From Streptomyces gossypii (GTDB lineage Bacteria > Actinomycetota > Actinomycetes > Streptomycetales > Streptomycetaceae), in NCBI RefSeq assembly GCF_025165795.1, contig NZ_JAJAGO010000002.1, forward strand, positions 515,663-579,662: a DNA stretch of 64,000 nt, read 5' to 3'. The position numbers and the translations under genes were made by a program. Below are positions 36,421 to 42,281 of this stretch, piece by piece. Under the pieces are notes generated by a model. It had not been told where the DNA came from. It worked only from the letters and a program-made list of their open reading frames with translations, and searched no databases. How positions within the stretch are numbered: the first letter of the stretch is position 1; the number at the start of each line of letters is the position of its first letter.

Positions 36421-37125
36421 ATGGACTCCCCGCACCGATCCCGCACCAGCCCGACTGCCACCGACACCGCCCTGACCAGCGCTATCACCGCCTACTGGGA
36501 CTCCGCCGCGCCCTCCTTCGACGACGAACCCGACCACGGCCTGCGGGACGCCCGTACGCGCGCGGCATGGGCGGAGCGGCTGGCCGTCTGGGTGCCTTCC
36601 CGGTCGGCCGAGGTGCTCGACGTCGGCTGCGGTACGGGCTCGCTCTCGCTGCTGCTGGCCGGAGCCGGTCACCGGGTGACGGGTGTGGACGCGGCACCGG
36701 GCATGGTCGCGCGGGCACAGGCCAAGCTCCAGGCAGCGGGGCTGCCCGCGCACTTCCTGGTGGGCGACGCGATGGCGCCGCCCACGGGAGAGCAGCGCTT
36801 CGACGTCCTGCTCTCCCGGCACCTCCTGTGGACCCTGCCCGATCCTGCGGCCGCACTGCACGAGTGGGTCTCCCGCCTGCGCCCGGGCGGCTGCCTCGTC
36901 CTGGTCGAGGGCCGCTGGCGCGAGTCGGCCGGGGCCGACGCCACCCCGCCCTATGCCGCCGGCGCGGAAACCCTGCCCTGGTACGGCGGCGTGCGCGCGG
37001 ACACCCTCGCTGCCACCCTGGGCCCCCTGGTCGCGGGCCTCCGTGTGGAGCCCCTCAGTGACAACCCCCACCTCTGGGGCGGCCCTGTCTCCGACGAGCG
37101 CTACGCCCTCCTCGCCCACCTCTGA
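36421..37125 (+). CDS. Class-I SAM-dependent methyltransferase
   Basis: 234 residues from the ATG at 36421; upstream in-frame TTG 36391 or GTG 36397 cannot be excluded, as no ribosome site is seen. SAM-binding motifs: VLDVGCGTGSLSLLLAGAG, VTGVDAAPGMVARAQAKL, DVLLSRHLLWTLPDPAAALHEWVSRLRPGGCLVLVEGRW. The substrate is unknown. It is the last chromosomal gene before the 71-bp repeat, a terminator and the left end of the integrated element. Confidence 0.88.
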   Translation: MDSPHRSRTSPTATDTALTSAITAYWDSAAPSFDDEPDHGLRDARTRAAWAERLAVWVPSRSAEVLDVGCGTGSLSLLLAGAGHRVTGVDAAPGMVARAQAKLQAAGLPAHFLVGDAMAPPTGEQRFDVLLSRHLLWTLPDPAAALHEWVSRLRPGGCLVLVEGRWRESAGADATPPYAAGAETLPWYGGVRADTLAATLGPLVAGLRVEPLSDNPHLWGGPVSDERYALLAHL

Positions 37126-37140
37126 GGGGCGCCCCACTCG

Positions 37141-37211
37141 GATCTTCGTCAGTCGACGCCGCGACCACGATCTGGTCCCGAAGACGTCCCTTCCGTCGAC
37201 CGGCGAAGATC
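37141..37211. repeat. 71-bp palindromic repeat element, copy B
   Basis: Arms GATCTTCGTCAGTCGACG and CGTCGACCGGCGAAGATC are inverted copies (15 of 18 positions). It is exactly as long as copy A (12728-12798) and identical to it at 53 of 71 positions, with the arms much better conserved than the centre. It follows the methyltransferase stop by 15 bp. Confidence 0.75.
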
Positions 37212-37230
37212 CTTCCACCGGCACGCGCGA

Positions 37231-37263
37231 AAGCCCCCGGTGAGCGGGGCTCACCGGGGGCTT
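37231..37263. terminator. 15-bp perfect terminator hairpin, formerly behind tRNA-Phe
   Basis: AAGCCCCCGGTGAGC pairs exactly with GCTCACCGGGGGCTT around a 3-nt loop. It lies 12 bp outside attL. Before integration it would have followed the tRNA-Phe gene directly, so it was probably that gene's terminator as well as the methyltransferase's. Confidence 0.8.
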
Positions 37264-37275
37264 CTTGCTGCTCTT

Positions 37276-37327
37276 CGCGGAAGTGGCTGGGGCCGGGGTC
37301 GAACCGGCGACCTTCCGCTTTTCAGGC
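37276..37327. other. Left attachment site (attL)
   Basis: 52 bp identical to 48925-48976. It contains the tRNA-Phe 3' half from the discriminator to the anticodon stem; sequence identity ends at c37328. Confidence 0.95.
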
Positions 37328-37399
37328 CGTGCACACTGTGGCTGCGACCTGATCATGAGGTGCGGGGCGGGTCTCCGTTGGCCGCTGCCGTGCGCTGCT

Positions 37400-37420
37400 G
37401 TTGGCGTACGGGTTGGCGTA
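37400..37420. promoter_or_regulatory. Left arm-type sites for integrase
   Basis: GTTGGCGTA occurs twice with a 12-bp period, 73 bp inside attL. A matching pair lies near attR (48848-48868). A diverged copy, GTTGGTGTG, is at 37508. Confidence 0.6.
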
Positions 37421-37521
37421 CAGAGGCCGGGCGCGCAGGCAGCCCGAAGGGCGTGCTCAGCGGATGTGTCCCGTCTGGCTACGTCGTCCGACGATACCTG
37501 TGTCAGGGTTGGTGTGAGCCA

Positions 37522-37530
37522 CCCTAGGGA
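37522..37530. promoter_or_regulatory. CCCTAGGGA operator in the gntR leader
   Basis: A palindromic CCCTAGGG core, 14 bp before the gntR ATG and overlapping its ribosome-site region. Same core as the two sites at 38371-38406, implying autorepression. Confidence 0.7.
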
Positions 37531-37544
37531 AGTGAGGATCACCG

Positions 37545-38282
37545 ATGGCAGAGACCGCAAGGCAGATCGCGGACGACCTGCGATCGCGCATCACCTCGGG
37601 CGAGCTGGACGCAGGGGACCGCCTGCCCGGCGAGCCTGCCCTTGTCACGAAATACGGAGTGGCGAAGGAGACCGCCCGCCGTGCGCTCACGCTGCTTGTC
37701 ACGGAAGGATTGGCGGTCCGCAAGCGAGGAAGCGGCACGTACGTACGCGATTTCCGACCGATCCGCCGCGTGGCCAACCGTCGGCTCGCACAAGACGGCT
37801 GGGGCGCCGGACGTTCCATCTGGGGGGCCGATCTGGGAGACCGCCAGCTCTCGGTGGTTGATCTCAAAGTCAGCGAGACGGCCCCGCCGAGTCAGGTCGC
37901 AAGGTCGCTGGACCTCGGTGAAGCCGAGTCCGTGATCGTACGTAGTCGCCGGTTCGTCGTGGAGGGCGAGCCCGTGCAGATGGCCACCTCCTATCTCCCC
38001 GCTGAGCTCGTACGCGAGTCAGCGATTGCCCAGCCTGACACCGGGCCCGGCGGTACTTACGCACGACTGGCTGACCTGGGGCTTGCCCCGGTGCGCTTCA
38101 CGGAGGAACTGCGAGCCCGGATGCCAAGCCCGGCTGAATCCGATCTCCTTGCCCTCTCCGAGGGAACACCGGTGGTGGAGATCTGCCGAACGGCCTTCAC
38201 GAAGGAGGGCCGCCCCATCGAGGTGAATCAGATGCTCCTGGACGCAGGCGTCTACGTCCTGGAGTACCACCTCGACAGCTAA
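37545..38282 (+). CDS. GntR/HutC-type element regulator (KorSA-like)
   Basis: 245 residues. The N-terminal winged helix is MAETARQIADDLRSRITSGELDAGDRLPGEPALVTKYGVAKETARRALTLLVTEGLAVRKRGSGTYV. The UTRA ligand domain follows (residues about 90-240: VDLKVSETAPPSQVARSLDLGEAESVIVRSRRFVVEGEPVQMATSYLPAELV). HutC-type GntR proteins are the usual transfer repressors of Streptomyces plasmids and AICEs, such as KorSA of pSAM2. The palindromes CCCTAGGGA before its own start and in the next promoter are its likely sites. The gene ends in a rho-independent terminator. Confidence 0.92.
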   Translation: MAETARQIADDLRSRITSGELDAGDRLPGEPALVTKYGVAKETARRALTLLVTEGLAVRKRGSGTYVRDFRPIRRVANRRLAQDGWGAGRSIWGADLGDRQLSVVDLKVSETAPPSQVARSLDLGEAESVIVRSRRFVVEGEPVQMATSYLPAELVRESAIAQPDTGPGGTYARLADLGLAPVRFTEELRARMPSPAESDLLALSEGTPVVEICRTAFTKEGRPIEVNQMLLDAGVYVLEYHLDS

Positions 38283-38303
38283 CCGCAGACAGCCCGACTC
38301 AGA

Positions 38304-38334
38304 GGGAGCCCGCCACGCGGCGGGCTCCCTTTTT
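38304..38334 (+). terminator. Rho-independent terminator after gntR
   Basis: GGGAGCCCGCC / GGCGGGCTCCC, loop ACGC, then TTTTT. One of the few hairpins in this window with a true T run. Confidence 0.92.
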
Positions 38335-38364
38335 GCTGCTCAGAGAGCGGTTGAGGGCAGGCGA

Positions 38365-38406
38365 TTGACATCCCTAGGGATGTGACTCTATAAATGTCCC
38401 TAGGGA
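38365..38406 (+). promoter_or_regulatory. Main transfer promoter with two GntR operators
   Basis: TTGACA (38365-38370), an 18-bp spacer and TATAAA (38389-38394) make a near-consensus promoter. The palindrome TCCCTAGGGA fills part of the spacer (38371-38380) and recurs just after the -10 box (38397-38406), 26 bp apart. A repressor bound here would block RNA polymerase directly. Confidence 0.85.
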
Positions 38407-38907
38407 GCTTTTCGAGCTTCCGGCACACCTCGGAGGGGCCTTCTTTGGGCTGCTTCGAAACGCCCGGAGGACTCCGTGAGAAGGGTCCGAAGGAAGGCGT
38501 CTGGATCTTGAAAACTGAACAGTTGATGCGGTGACTGAACCCGGGATTTCCGTAATCCGGCCCGGGTGAGCCCCTGGTAGATCCCTCGCTAGCTCGCGCT
38601 GCCCACGGTTGTGGGCCTGTAGGTCACCGCCCCGCGCCGCCGCGCCCCGGTAAGCCCACGGGAGCAAGCGTCTAGGCGCGGACCTCTTCGTCACGCGAAG
38701 CACCTTCCCGCCCCTTCGGGCGGTGCGCGGCACTGCCGCGTCACGCAGTCCTGAGCTGCACGTCGTCCCCCTCCGGCCGCCCCATTGCGGGACCGGCACG
38801 AAGGGGCGTCGGCGTGGGGCAGCAGGAAGGCCCCACCACACAGAAGCGCGCCACCCGGGAGTCCAGTCCCGGGCGGCGCCGTACAGGCACCCGACTAGGA
38901 GGCACCT
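38407..38907 (+). ncRNA. Structured leader RNA candidate of the transfer operon
   Basis: 501 nt between the promoter and the first small frame hold no supported gene but several stable hairpins in a row: GCCCAC/GTGGGC (38601-38616), CTTCG/CGAAG (38686-38700), CCGCCC/GGGCGG (38708-38723), GCGGC/GCCGC, and CCCGGGA/TCCCGGG near 38853-38872. The transcript would therefore be a long structured 5' leader. Whether it is an attenuator, a regulatory RNA or part of a DNA-processing site cannot be told. Confidence 0.5.
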
Positions 38908-38958
38908 GTGATTCCCAGCTTCACATATCCCGTGTTCTGCGGGGTGAGCGATGACTGA
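38908..38958 (+). CDS. 16-residue leader frame with a perfect ribosome site
   Basis: GTG at 38908 preceded by AGGAGG (38897-38902), encoding VIPSFTYPVFCGVSDD and TGA. The next small gene starts inside it (ATG 38951). The strong ribosome site and the overlap suggest a coupling or attenuation peptide that brings ribosomes to the following genes. Confidence 0.5.
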   Translation: MIPSFTYPVFCGVSDD

Positions 38959-39040
38959 GCAGGAGCGCCAGCAGCTCGAAGAGGAGCTGCGTCGGCGCAA
39001 CGAGCAGTCGGAGCAGGACGCGCGCGCCAAGAGGCAGTGA
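38951..39040 (+). CDS. 29-residue charged helical peptide
   Basis: MTEQERQQLEEELRRRNEQS, continuing with about nine more charged residues to TGA at 39038-39040. It is entirely alpha-helical in character. It overlaps the leader frame upstream and the next gene's GTG (GTGA) downstream, so translation is coupled through all three. No family known to me. Confidence 0.6.
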   Translation: MTEQERQQLEEELRRRNEQSEQDARAKRQ

Positions 39041-39228
39041 GCGCAGCGAGAGGGGTCCGCGCCGCGCAGCACGCGGCGGCGCGGGCCCTGTCGCGCTATG
39101 GCATCGGCCATCCCGCTGCCCGCGCACTGCTGACGGTCGCTGCCGGTGCGGCTGCCGCCGCCTACGCGGCAGGCCACCACGTGCGCGACATCCACCCCAC
39201 GGAGTCGAGAGGACACCGCAGAACATGA
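39037..39228 (+). CDS. Small membrane protein (Spd-like)
   Basis: 63 residues from a GTG overlapping the preceding stop. One hydrophobic Ala-rich segment (residues about 28-46, ALLTVAAGAAAAAYAAG) suggests one membrane pass; both ends are basic. Small membrane proteins between regulator and tra in Streptomyces elements usually serve plasmid spread (Spd) within the mycelium. Confidence 0.6.
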   Translation: MSAARGVRAAQHAAARALSRYGIGHPAARALLTVAAGAAAAAYAAGHHVRDIHPTESRGHRRT

Positions 39229-39470
39229 ACATTTTGCGACTCAACAAGCCCGCCCGCACCGAGCCTGAGCCCACCGTCGCCGAGCTGGACGCGATCGAGT
39301 GCGAGATGCCGCTGATCGCGGCTGAGGTCGAGTTGCTGGACGCGCAGATCATCAGCCTTGACCGCCCGCTGACCGAGTTGGACAGCCGCCGCATCCGGCG
39401 GGCCCGGCGGAAGGTCCTCGCGGCACGTCGGCGCCTGACCGCACACGCCCGTCAGGGGGTGTCGGCATGA
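39225..39470 (+). CDS. DUF6284 family protein
   Basis: 81 residues. The beginning MNILRLNKPARTEPEPTVAE with LDAIECEMPLIAAEVELLDAQI matches the small DUF6284 proteins found in many Streptomyces AICEs. An amphipathic helical hairpin is followed by a basic stretch (SRRIRRARRKVLAARRRL). It overlaps both neighbours (ATGA-type junctions). Function unknown. Confidence 0.8.
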   Translation: MNILRLNKPARTEPEPTVAELDAIECEMPLIAAEVELLDAQIISLDRPLTELDSRRIRRARRKVLAARRRLTAHARQGVSA

Positions 39471-39913
39471 GTGCCGTGGTCGAGGCGAAGAACGAGGTGA
39501 AGGCGGAGATCGCCCGCACCGACACCAAAGCGAGCCTGCTGCTGGCCTTCAACGGGGTGGCGCTGGCGGGTATGTGGAGCATCGGCTCACAGCCCGGCGT
39601 CCCGATCGGGGCGCGGATCGTGGGCGGTCTGGCCGTGGTGCTGCTGCTGGCGTCGGTGACGCTGCTGCTGCTCGCGGTGCGGCCCCGCCTCTCCCCGACC
39701 GCCGCCCGCGTCGGCTTCCCCCGCTGGGCGGAACTGAGTGCCGAACAGCTCACGACGGAGCTGGCCCAGGACCGCACCGCCGATCACGTGGTCGCCTTGT
39801 CGGGGATCGTGATGGCCAAGATGCGCGGTCTTCAGACGGCCGTGAACCTCACCCTGCTGACGGGAGCTCCGCTGGCTGTAGCCGCTGTGGTCACCCTGTG
39901 GGGTGCGCGGTGA
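39467..39913 (+). CDS. Pycsar-effector-like (PycTM family) membrane protein
   Basis: 148 residues. EIARTDTKASLLLAFNGVALAGMWSI is the hallmark N-terminal segment of PycTM/DUF5706-type proteins (D-T-K-A-S-x-L-L-A-F-N-G). It is followed by membrane helices at about 52-72 and 122-145, with a soluble helical stretch between (FPRWAELSAEQLTTELAQDRTADHVVALSGIVMAKM). PycTM proteins form membrane pores on a cyclic-UMP/CMP signal in Pycsar phage defence. No pyrimidine cyclase is encoded nearby. Its place in the transfer operon, overlapping both neighbours, suggests a role in transfer or element protection. Confidence 0.75.
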   Translation: MSAVVEAKNEVKAEIARTDTKASLLLAFNGVALAGMWSIGSQPGVPIGARIVGGLAVVLLLASVTLLLLAVRPRLSPTAARVGFPRWAELSAEQLTTELAQDRTADHVVALSGIVMAKMRGLQTAVNLTLLTGAPLAVAAVVTLWGAR

Positions 39914-40752
39914 ACCGGTTCGCGAAGGTGCTGCTGGTCGCCGCGCTGGTCGCCGTGGTCGGCATGGCGTTCCGGGTGTCGTGGAACGCGCTGCGGGATG
40001 TGGCCACCACGGTCGGCGCGGATCCGACGGCCGCGCTGCTCTACCCCATTGTGGTCGACGGGCTGATGGCGCTGGCGCTGGTCGCCACCCTCGTACTGAC
40101 GGGTGATGACCGGCGGTTCGCGCTGCGGGTGCTGGCCGGGTACACCCTGGCCTCACTCGCGCTGAACTACGTGCACGGGCTGGTTCCCGGCCTGCACGAC
40201 GGCGGGCAACGGATGCAGCTCGCGCAGTGGGCACCGGCCAACTGGGCACTGGTCTTACTGGCCACCAGTCTGCCGGTCGGGTCGATTTTCTTCGGCTCCG
40301 ACCTCGTCGCCAAGGTTCTGCACCACCGATCGGACACCAGTACAGACGATCAGAAATCGACCCAAGTCGATATCAATCGGTCTACCTCTGACCTCGAAGA
40401 GTCGACCCCGGAGCCGGTCGCGGCCGTGCCCGACCCGATCGAGCTTCCAGTGTCGGCACCGGTCGAGGTGCCGGTGCCGGTCGAGTCGGCGCCGGTGCTG
40501 TCGACTGTGGCGGCGGAGTCGGGCCTGCCGCGTCGGGCGACCGGTCGGGTACCGACTGCCGCCCGCACACCCCGACCGGTCCGCACCCCGGCCCAACTGC
40601 TGGCTGAGGCACGGTCGGCAACCGCCGACTGGCCCGACGGCAAGCTGACGGCTGAGGGCATCCGCAAGGCCGTCCACACCTCAGCCGACAAGGCACGCGG
40701 TCTGCGCGACACCTTGCGGGCGGAGCGCGCTGCGACGGCTGAGGCCGCGTGA
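39910..40752 (+). CDS. DUF2637 membrane protein (SpdB-like)
   Basis: 280 residues from a GTG overlapping the previous stop. Four hydrophobic segments lie in the first 130 residues (VLLVAALVAVVGMAFRVSW, LLYPIVVDGLMALALVATLVL, VLAGYTLASLALNYVHGL, WALVLLATSLPVGSIFFG), typical of DUF2637. A Pro/Val/Ser-rich linker and a C-terminal helical region (TPAQLLAEARSATADWPDGKLTAEGIRKAVHTSADKARGLRDTLRAERA) like that of many Rep/Spd proteins follow. Such proteins are thought to help the element spread from cell to cell within hyphae. Confidence 0.85.
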   Translation: MNRFAKVLLVAALVAVVGMAFRVSWNALRDVATTVGADPTAALLYPIVVDGLMALALVATLVLTGDDRRFALRVLAGYTLASLALNYVHGLVPGLHDGGQRMQLAQWAPANWALVLLATSLPVGSIFFGSDLVAKVLHHRSDTSTDDQKSTQVDINRSTSDLEESTPEPVAAVPDPIELPVSAPVEVPVPVESAPVLSTVAAESGLPRRATGRVPTAARTPRPVRTPAQLLAEARSATADWPDGKLTAEGIRKAVHTSADKARGLRDTLRAERAATAEAA

Positions 40753-41093
40753 TGAGCGCGCTCCCCATCTTCCGTTGGCGCCTGGCCCCCGAGGGCTACG
40801 CCACCCGCCGCCAGCTTCGCGCACAGGGCCTTCGCCCCGGCGGCCAGGACGTGGCCGCGCAGCTTGAACGGCCGCGCCGCCGTCGCGGTCCGCTGGTCGC
40901 CTACCTCTACCGCGTCGACCGCGCCAAGCCGGTCCGGCCGATGACACCAGCGCGGTGGGCGGCGCTGGCCAAGGCCAACACGGCTCGCCGCCTGTGTTCC
41001 GCCTGCGGAACGGATGCGGGCTACGTCATCCCCACTTCGCTCGGCACCTGCGTGCCGTGCGCCTACCCCCAGGACGAACAGGCCGCTGCCTGA
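40752..41093 (+). CDS. RRQRL-motif zinc-binding protein
   Basis: 113 residues from the ATG at 40752 (TGATG junction; GTG 40749 is possible). It has FRWRLAPEGYATRRQLRAQGLRPGGQDVAAQLERPRRRRGPLVAYLYR with the RRQ-L motif, and a C-terminal zinc ribbon CSACGTDAGYVIPTSLGTCVPC (two CxxC knuckles). Proteins of this kind are standard members of AICE and plasmid transfer operons. Function unknown, likely nucleic-acid binding. Confidence 0.8.
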   Translation: MSALPIFRWRLAPEGYATRRQLRAQGLRPGGQDVAAQLERPRRRRGPLVAYLYRVDRAKPVRPMTPARWAALAKANTARRLCSACGTDAGYVIPTSLGTCVPCAYPQDEQAAA

Positions 41094-41112
41094 ACACTTT
41101 GGAGAGGGATCC

Positions 41113-41436
41113 ATGAGCAATATCGAGAAGGCAAGCCGGGACGCGGTGGAAGCGGCCCGGCAGGGCGAGCAGTTCGCCGTAGTCCTGGCCGCCGTCCAGG
41201 CCGCTCAGCAGGCCCAGTCCGCACCCTGCCAGCACCACCAGGCCACACAGCCCGCCTCCGCCCCGGCCGTCTCTGGCAGTGCGGCGGGGAAGTGGCTGGC
41301 CATCGGCATCGGCGGTTCGTTCCTCGCGCTGGCCCTGGCTATCTCGTTCATCGCCGTGGCCATCGGCGCCATCGCCTTGACCGTGTGTGTCGTCATCCTC
41401 CGCTCTATCTGGACGGACTTCCGCAAGGACCAGTGA
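41113..41436 (+). CDS. Small membrane protein of the transfer operon
   Basis: 107 residues with GGAGAGGG before the ATG. A helical N-terminus (SNIEKASRDAVEAARQGEQFAVVLAAVQAAQQAQ), a His/Gln-rich spacer and one or two close membrane helices (LAIGIGGSFLALALAISFIAVAIGAIALTVCVVIL) are followed by a charged end. No family recognised. An intra-operon hairpin CCAGCCCCC/GGGGGCTGG follows at 41457-41477. Confidence 0.7.
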   Translation: MSNIEKASRDAVEAARQGEQFAVVLAAVQAAQQAQSAPCQHHQATQPASAPAVSGSAAGKWLAIGIGGSFLALALAISFIAVAIGAIALTVCVVILRSIWTDFRKDQ

Positions 41437-41521
41437 CCCCGGCCCTTCCGCGCCAACCAGCCCCCTGCGGGGGCTGGCGGGCGTGGTGGGGCCGGGGAGT
41501 CCGGCGCCGGGAGGGACAGGA

Positions 41522-41692
41522 ATGGCAGACGAAGCAACCCAACTCGCCGATCGACTGGTGGGCCTCCTTGAGTGGATGGAGCAGAGGGGCTGCACACAGA
41601 AGCAGATGAAGCAGGCGGTCGCGGAGGAGTGCGCCCCCTATTCCAGGGGTGTGCAGGTCCAGGCGATGAACGTGATGAAGCGCCGCATCTGA
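41522..41692 (+). CDS. 56-residue helical protein
   Basis: Starts at ATG 41522 with GGAGGGACAGGA upstream: MADEATQLADRLVGLLEWME and on to NVMKRRI. QRGCTQKQMKQAVAEECAPYSRGVQ looks like a degenerate helix-turn-helix. No known family. Confidence 0.6.
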   Translation: MADEATQLADRLVGLLEWMEQRGCTQKQMKQAVAEECAPYSRGVQVQAMNVMKRRI

Positions 41693-41768
41693 CGGCTGCC
41701 CGATCCGCCCGGAGATGTGCCGGGCGGTGAGGGGAGCCGGACAGACCGGCCCAGGAAGGAACCCCACC

Positions 41769-41876
41769 GTGGACGACGACTTCGAGTGCGCGGCTGAGTT
41801 CATCGACGGCACGTGGACGTACTGCGGCTGCGTCGAGTGCGGTGACCGCGAGTACGCCGACACGCAGGAGGGCTGA
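41769..41876 (+). CDS. 35-residue Cys-containing peptide
   Basis: GTG at 41769 with AAGGAA upstream: VDDDFECAAEFIDGTWTYCG followed by CVECGDREYADTQEG. The four Cys (C, CxC, C pattern) in so small an acidic protein suggest metal binding. It ends 1 bp before the next ATG. Confidence 0.6.
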   Translation: MDDDFECAAEFIDGTWTYCGCVECGDREYADTQEG

Positions 41877-41877
41877 C

Positions 41878-42192
41878 ATGCCGCTGCCCGAGCGCACTTA
41901 CACCCGCAGAGAGAAGGCTCAGCGCGCGAAGCTGCTGTTCCAGGGCGCCAAGCGCTGTGCTGGCGACATCTCCCGTATCGAGAAGCAGATCGAGCGGATC
42001 GACCAGGCGGCCGAGGACCGCGCCCGCCTCGAAATCCAGGCACACGCCCGGCTGCTGGAGACCGCCAAACACGACGTGGCCAACGCCCGTGTGGCGGAGC
42101 GCTGCGCACGCGGCGATGAGAAGGCCACCGCCCGGCAGCAGCGCAAGGACGCCGAGAAGCGGTTGCGCGCGGTCGAGCGCGCCCGCAGGTAG
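41878..42192 (+). CDS. Coiled-coil protein of the transfer operon
   Basis: 104 residues from ATG 41878 (MPLPERTYTRREKAQRAKLL). Residues 20-100 are one long charged helix (GAKRCAGDISRIEKQIERIDQAAEDRARLEIQ, ending in a basic RQQRKDAEKRLRAVERARR). No membrane segment. Unknown function, perhaps an accessory to the transfer ATPase encoded next. Confidence 0.65.
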   Translation: MPLPERTYTRREKAQRAKLLFQGAKRCAGDISRIEKQIERIDQAAEDRARLEIQAHARLLETAKHDVANARVAERCARGDEKATARQQRKDAEKRLRAVERARR

Positions 42193-42198
42193 TTCCGC

Positions 42199-42242
42199 CC
42201 CGCGACGGCCGACGAGCTTCCCGGCAGGGCGGCCGTCGCGGG
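42199..42242 (+). terminator. 13-bp perfect hairpin before tra
   Basis: CCCGCGACGGCCG pairs with CGGCCGTCGCGGG around an 18-nt loop between the small genes and tra. It could partly terminate or stabilise mRNA ends, separating tra expression. Confidence 0.55.
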
Positions 42243-42281
42243 CCCCTGCACCACTGATGTGTGAACAGGAGTGAATCCATC

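Noticed and set aside
38407..38907. Known riboswitch or tmRNA-like RNA in the AICE leader
   Set aside because: No known conserved core or coding tag was recognised; kept only as a structured leader candidate.
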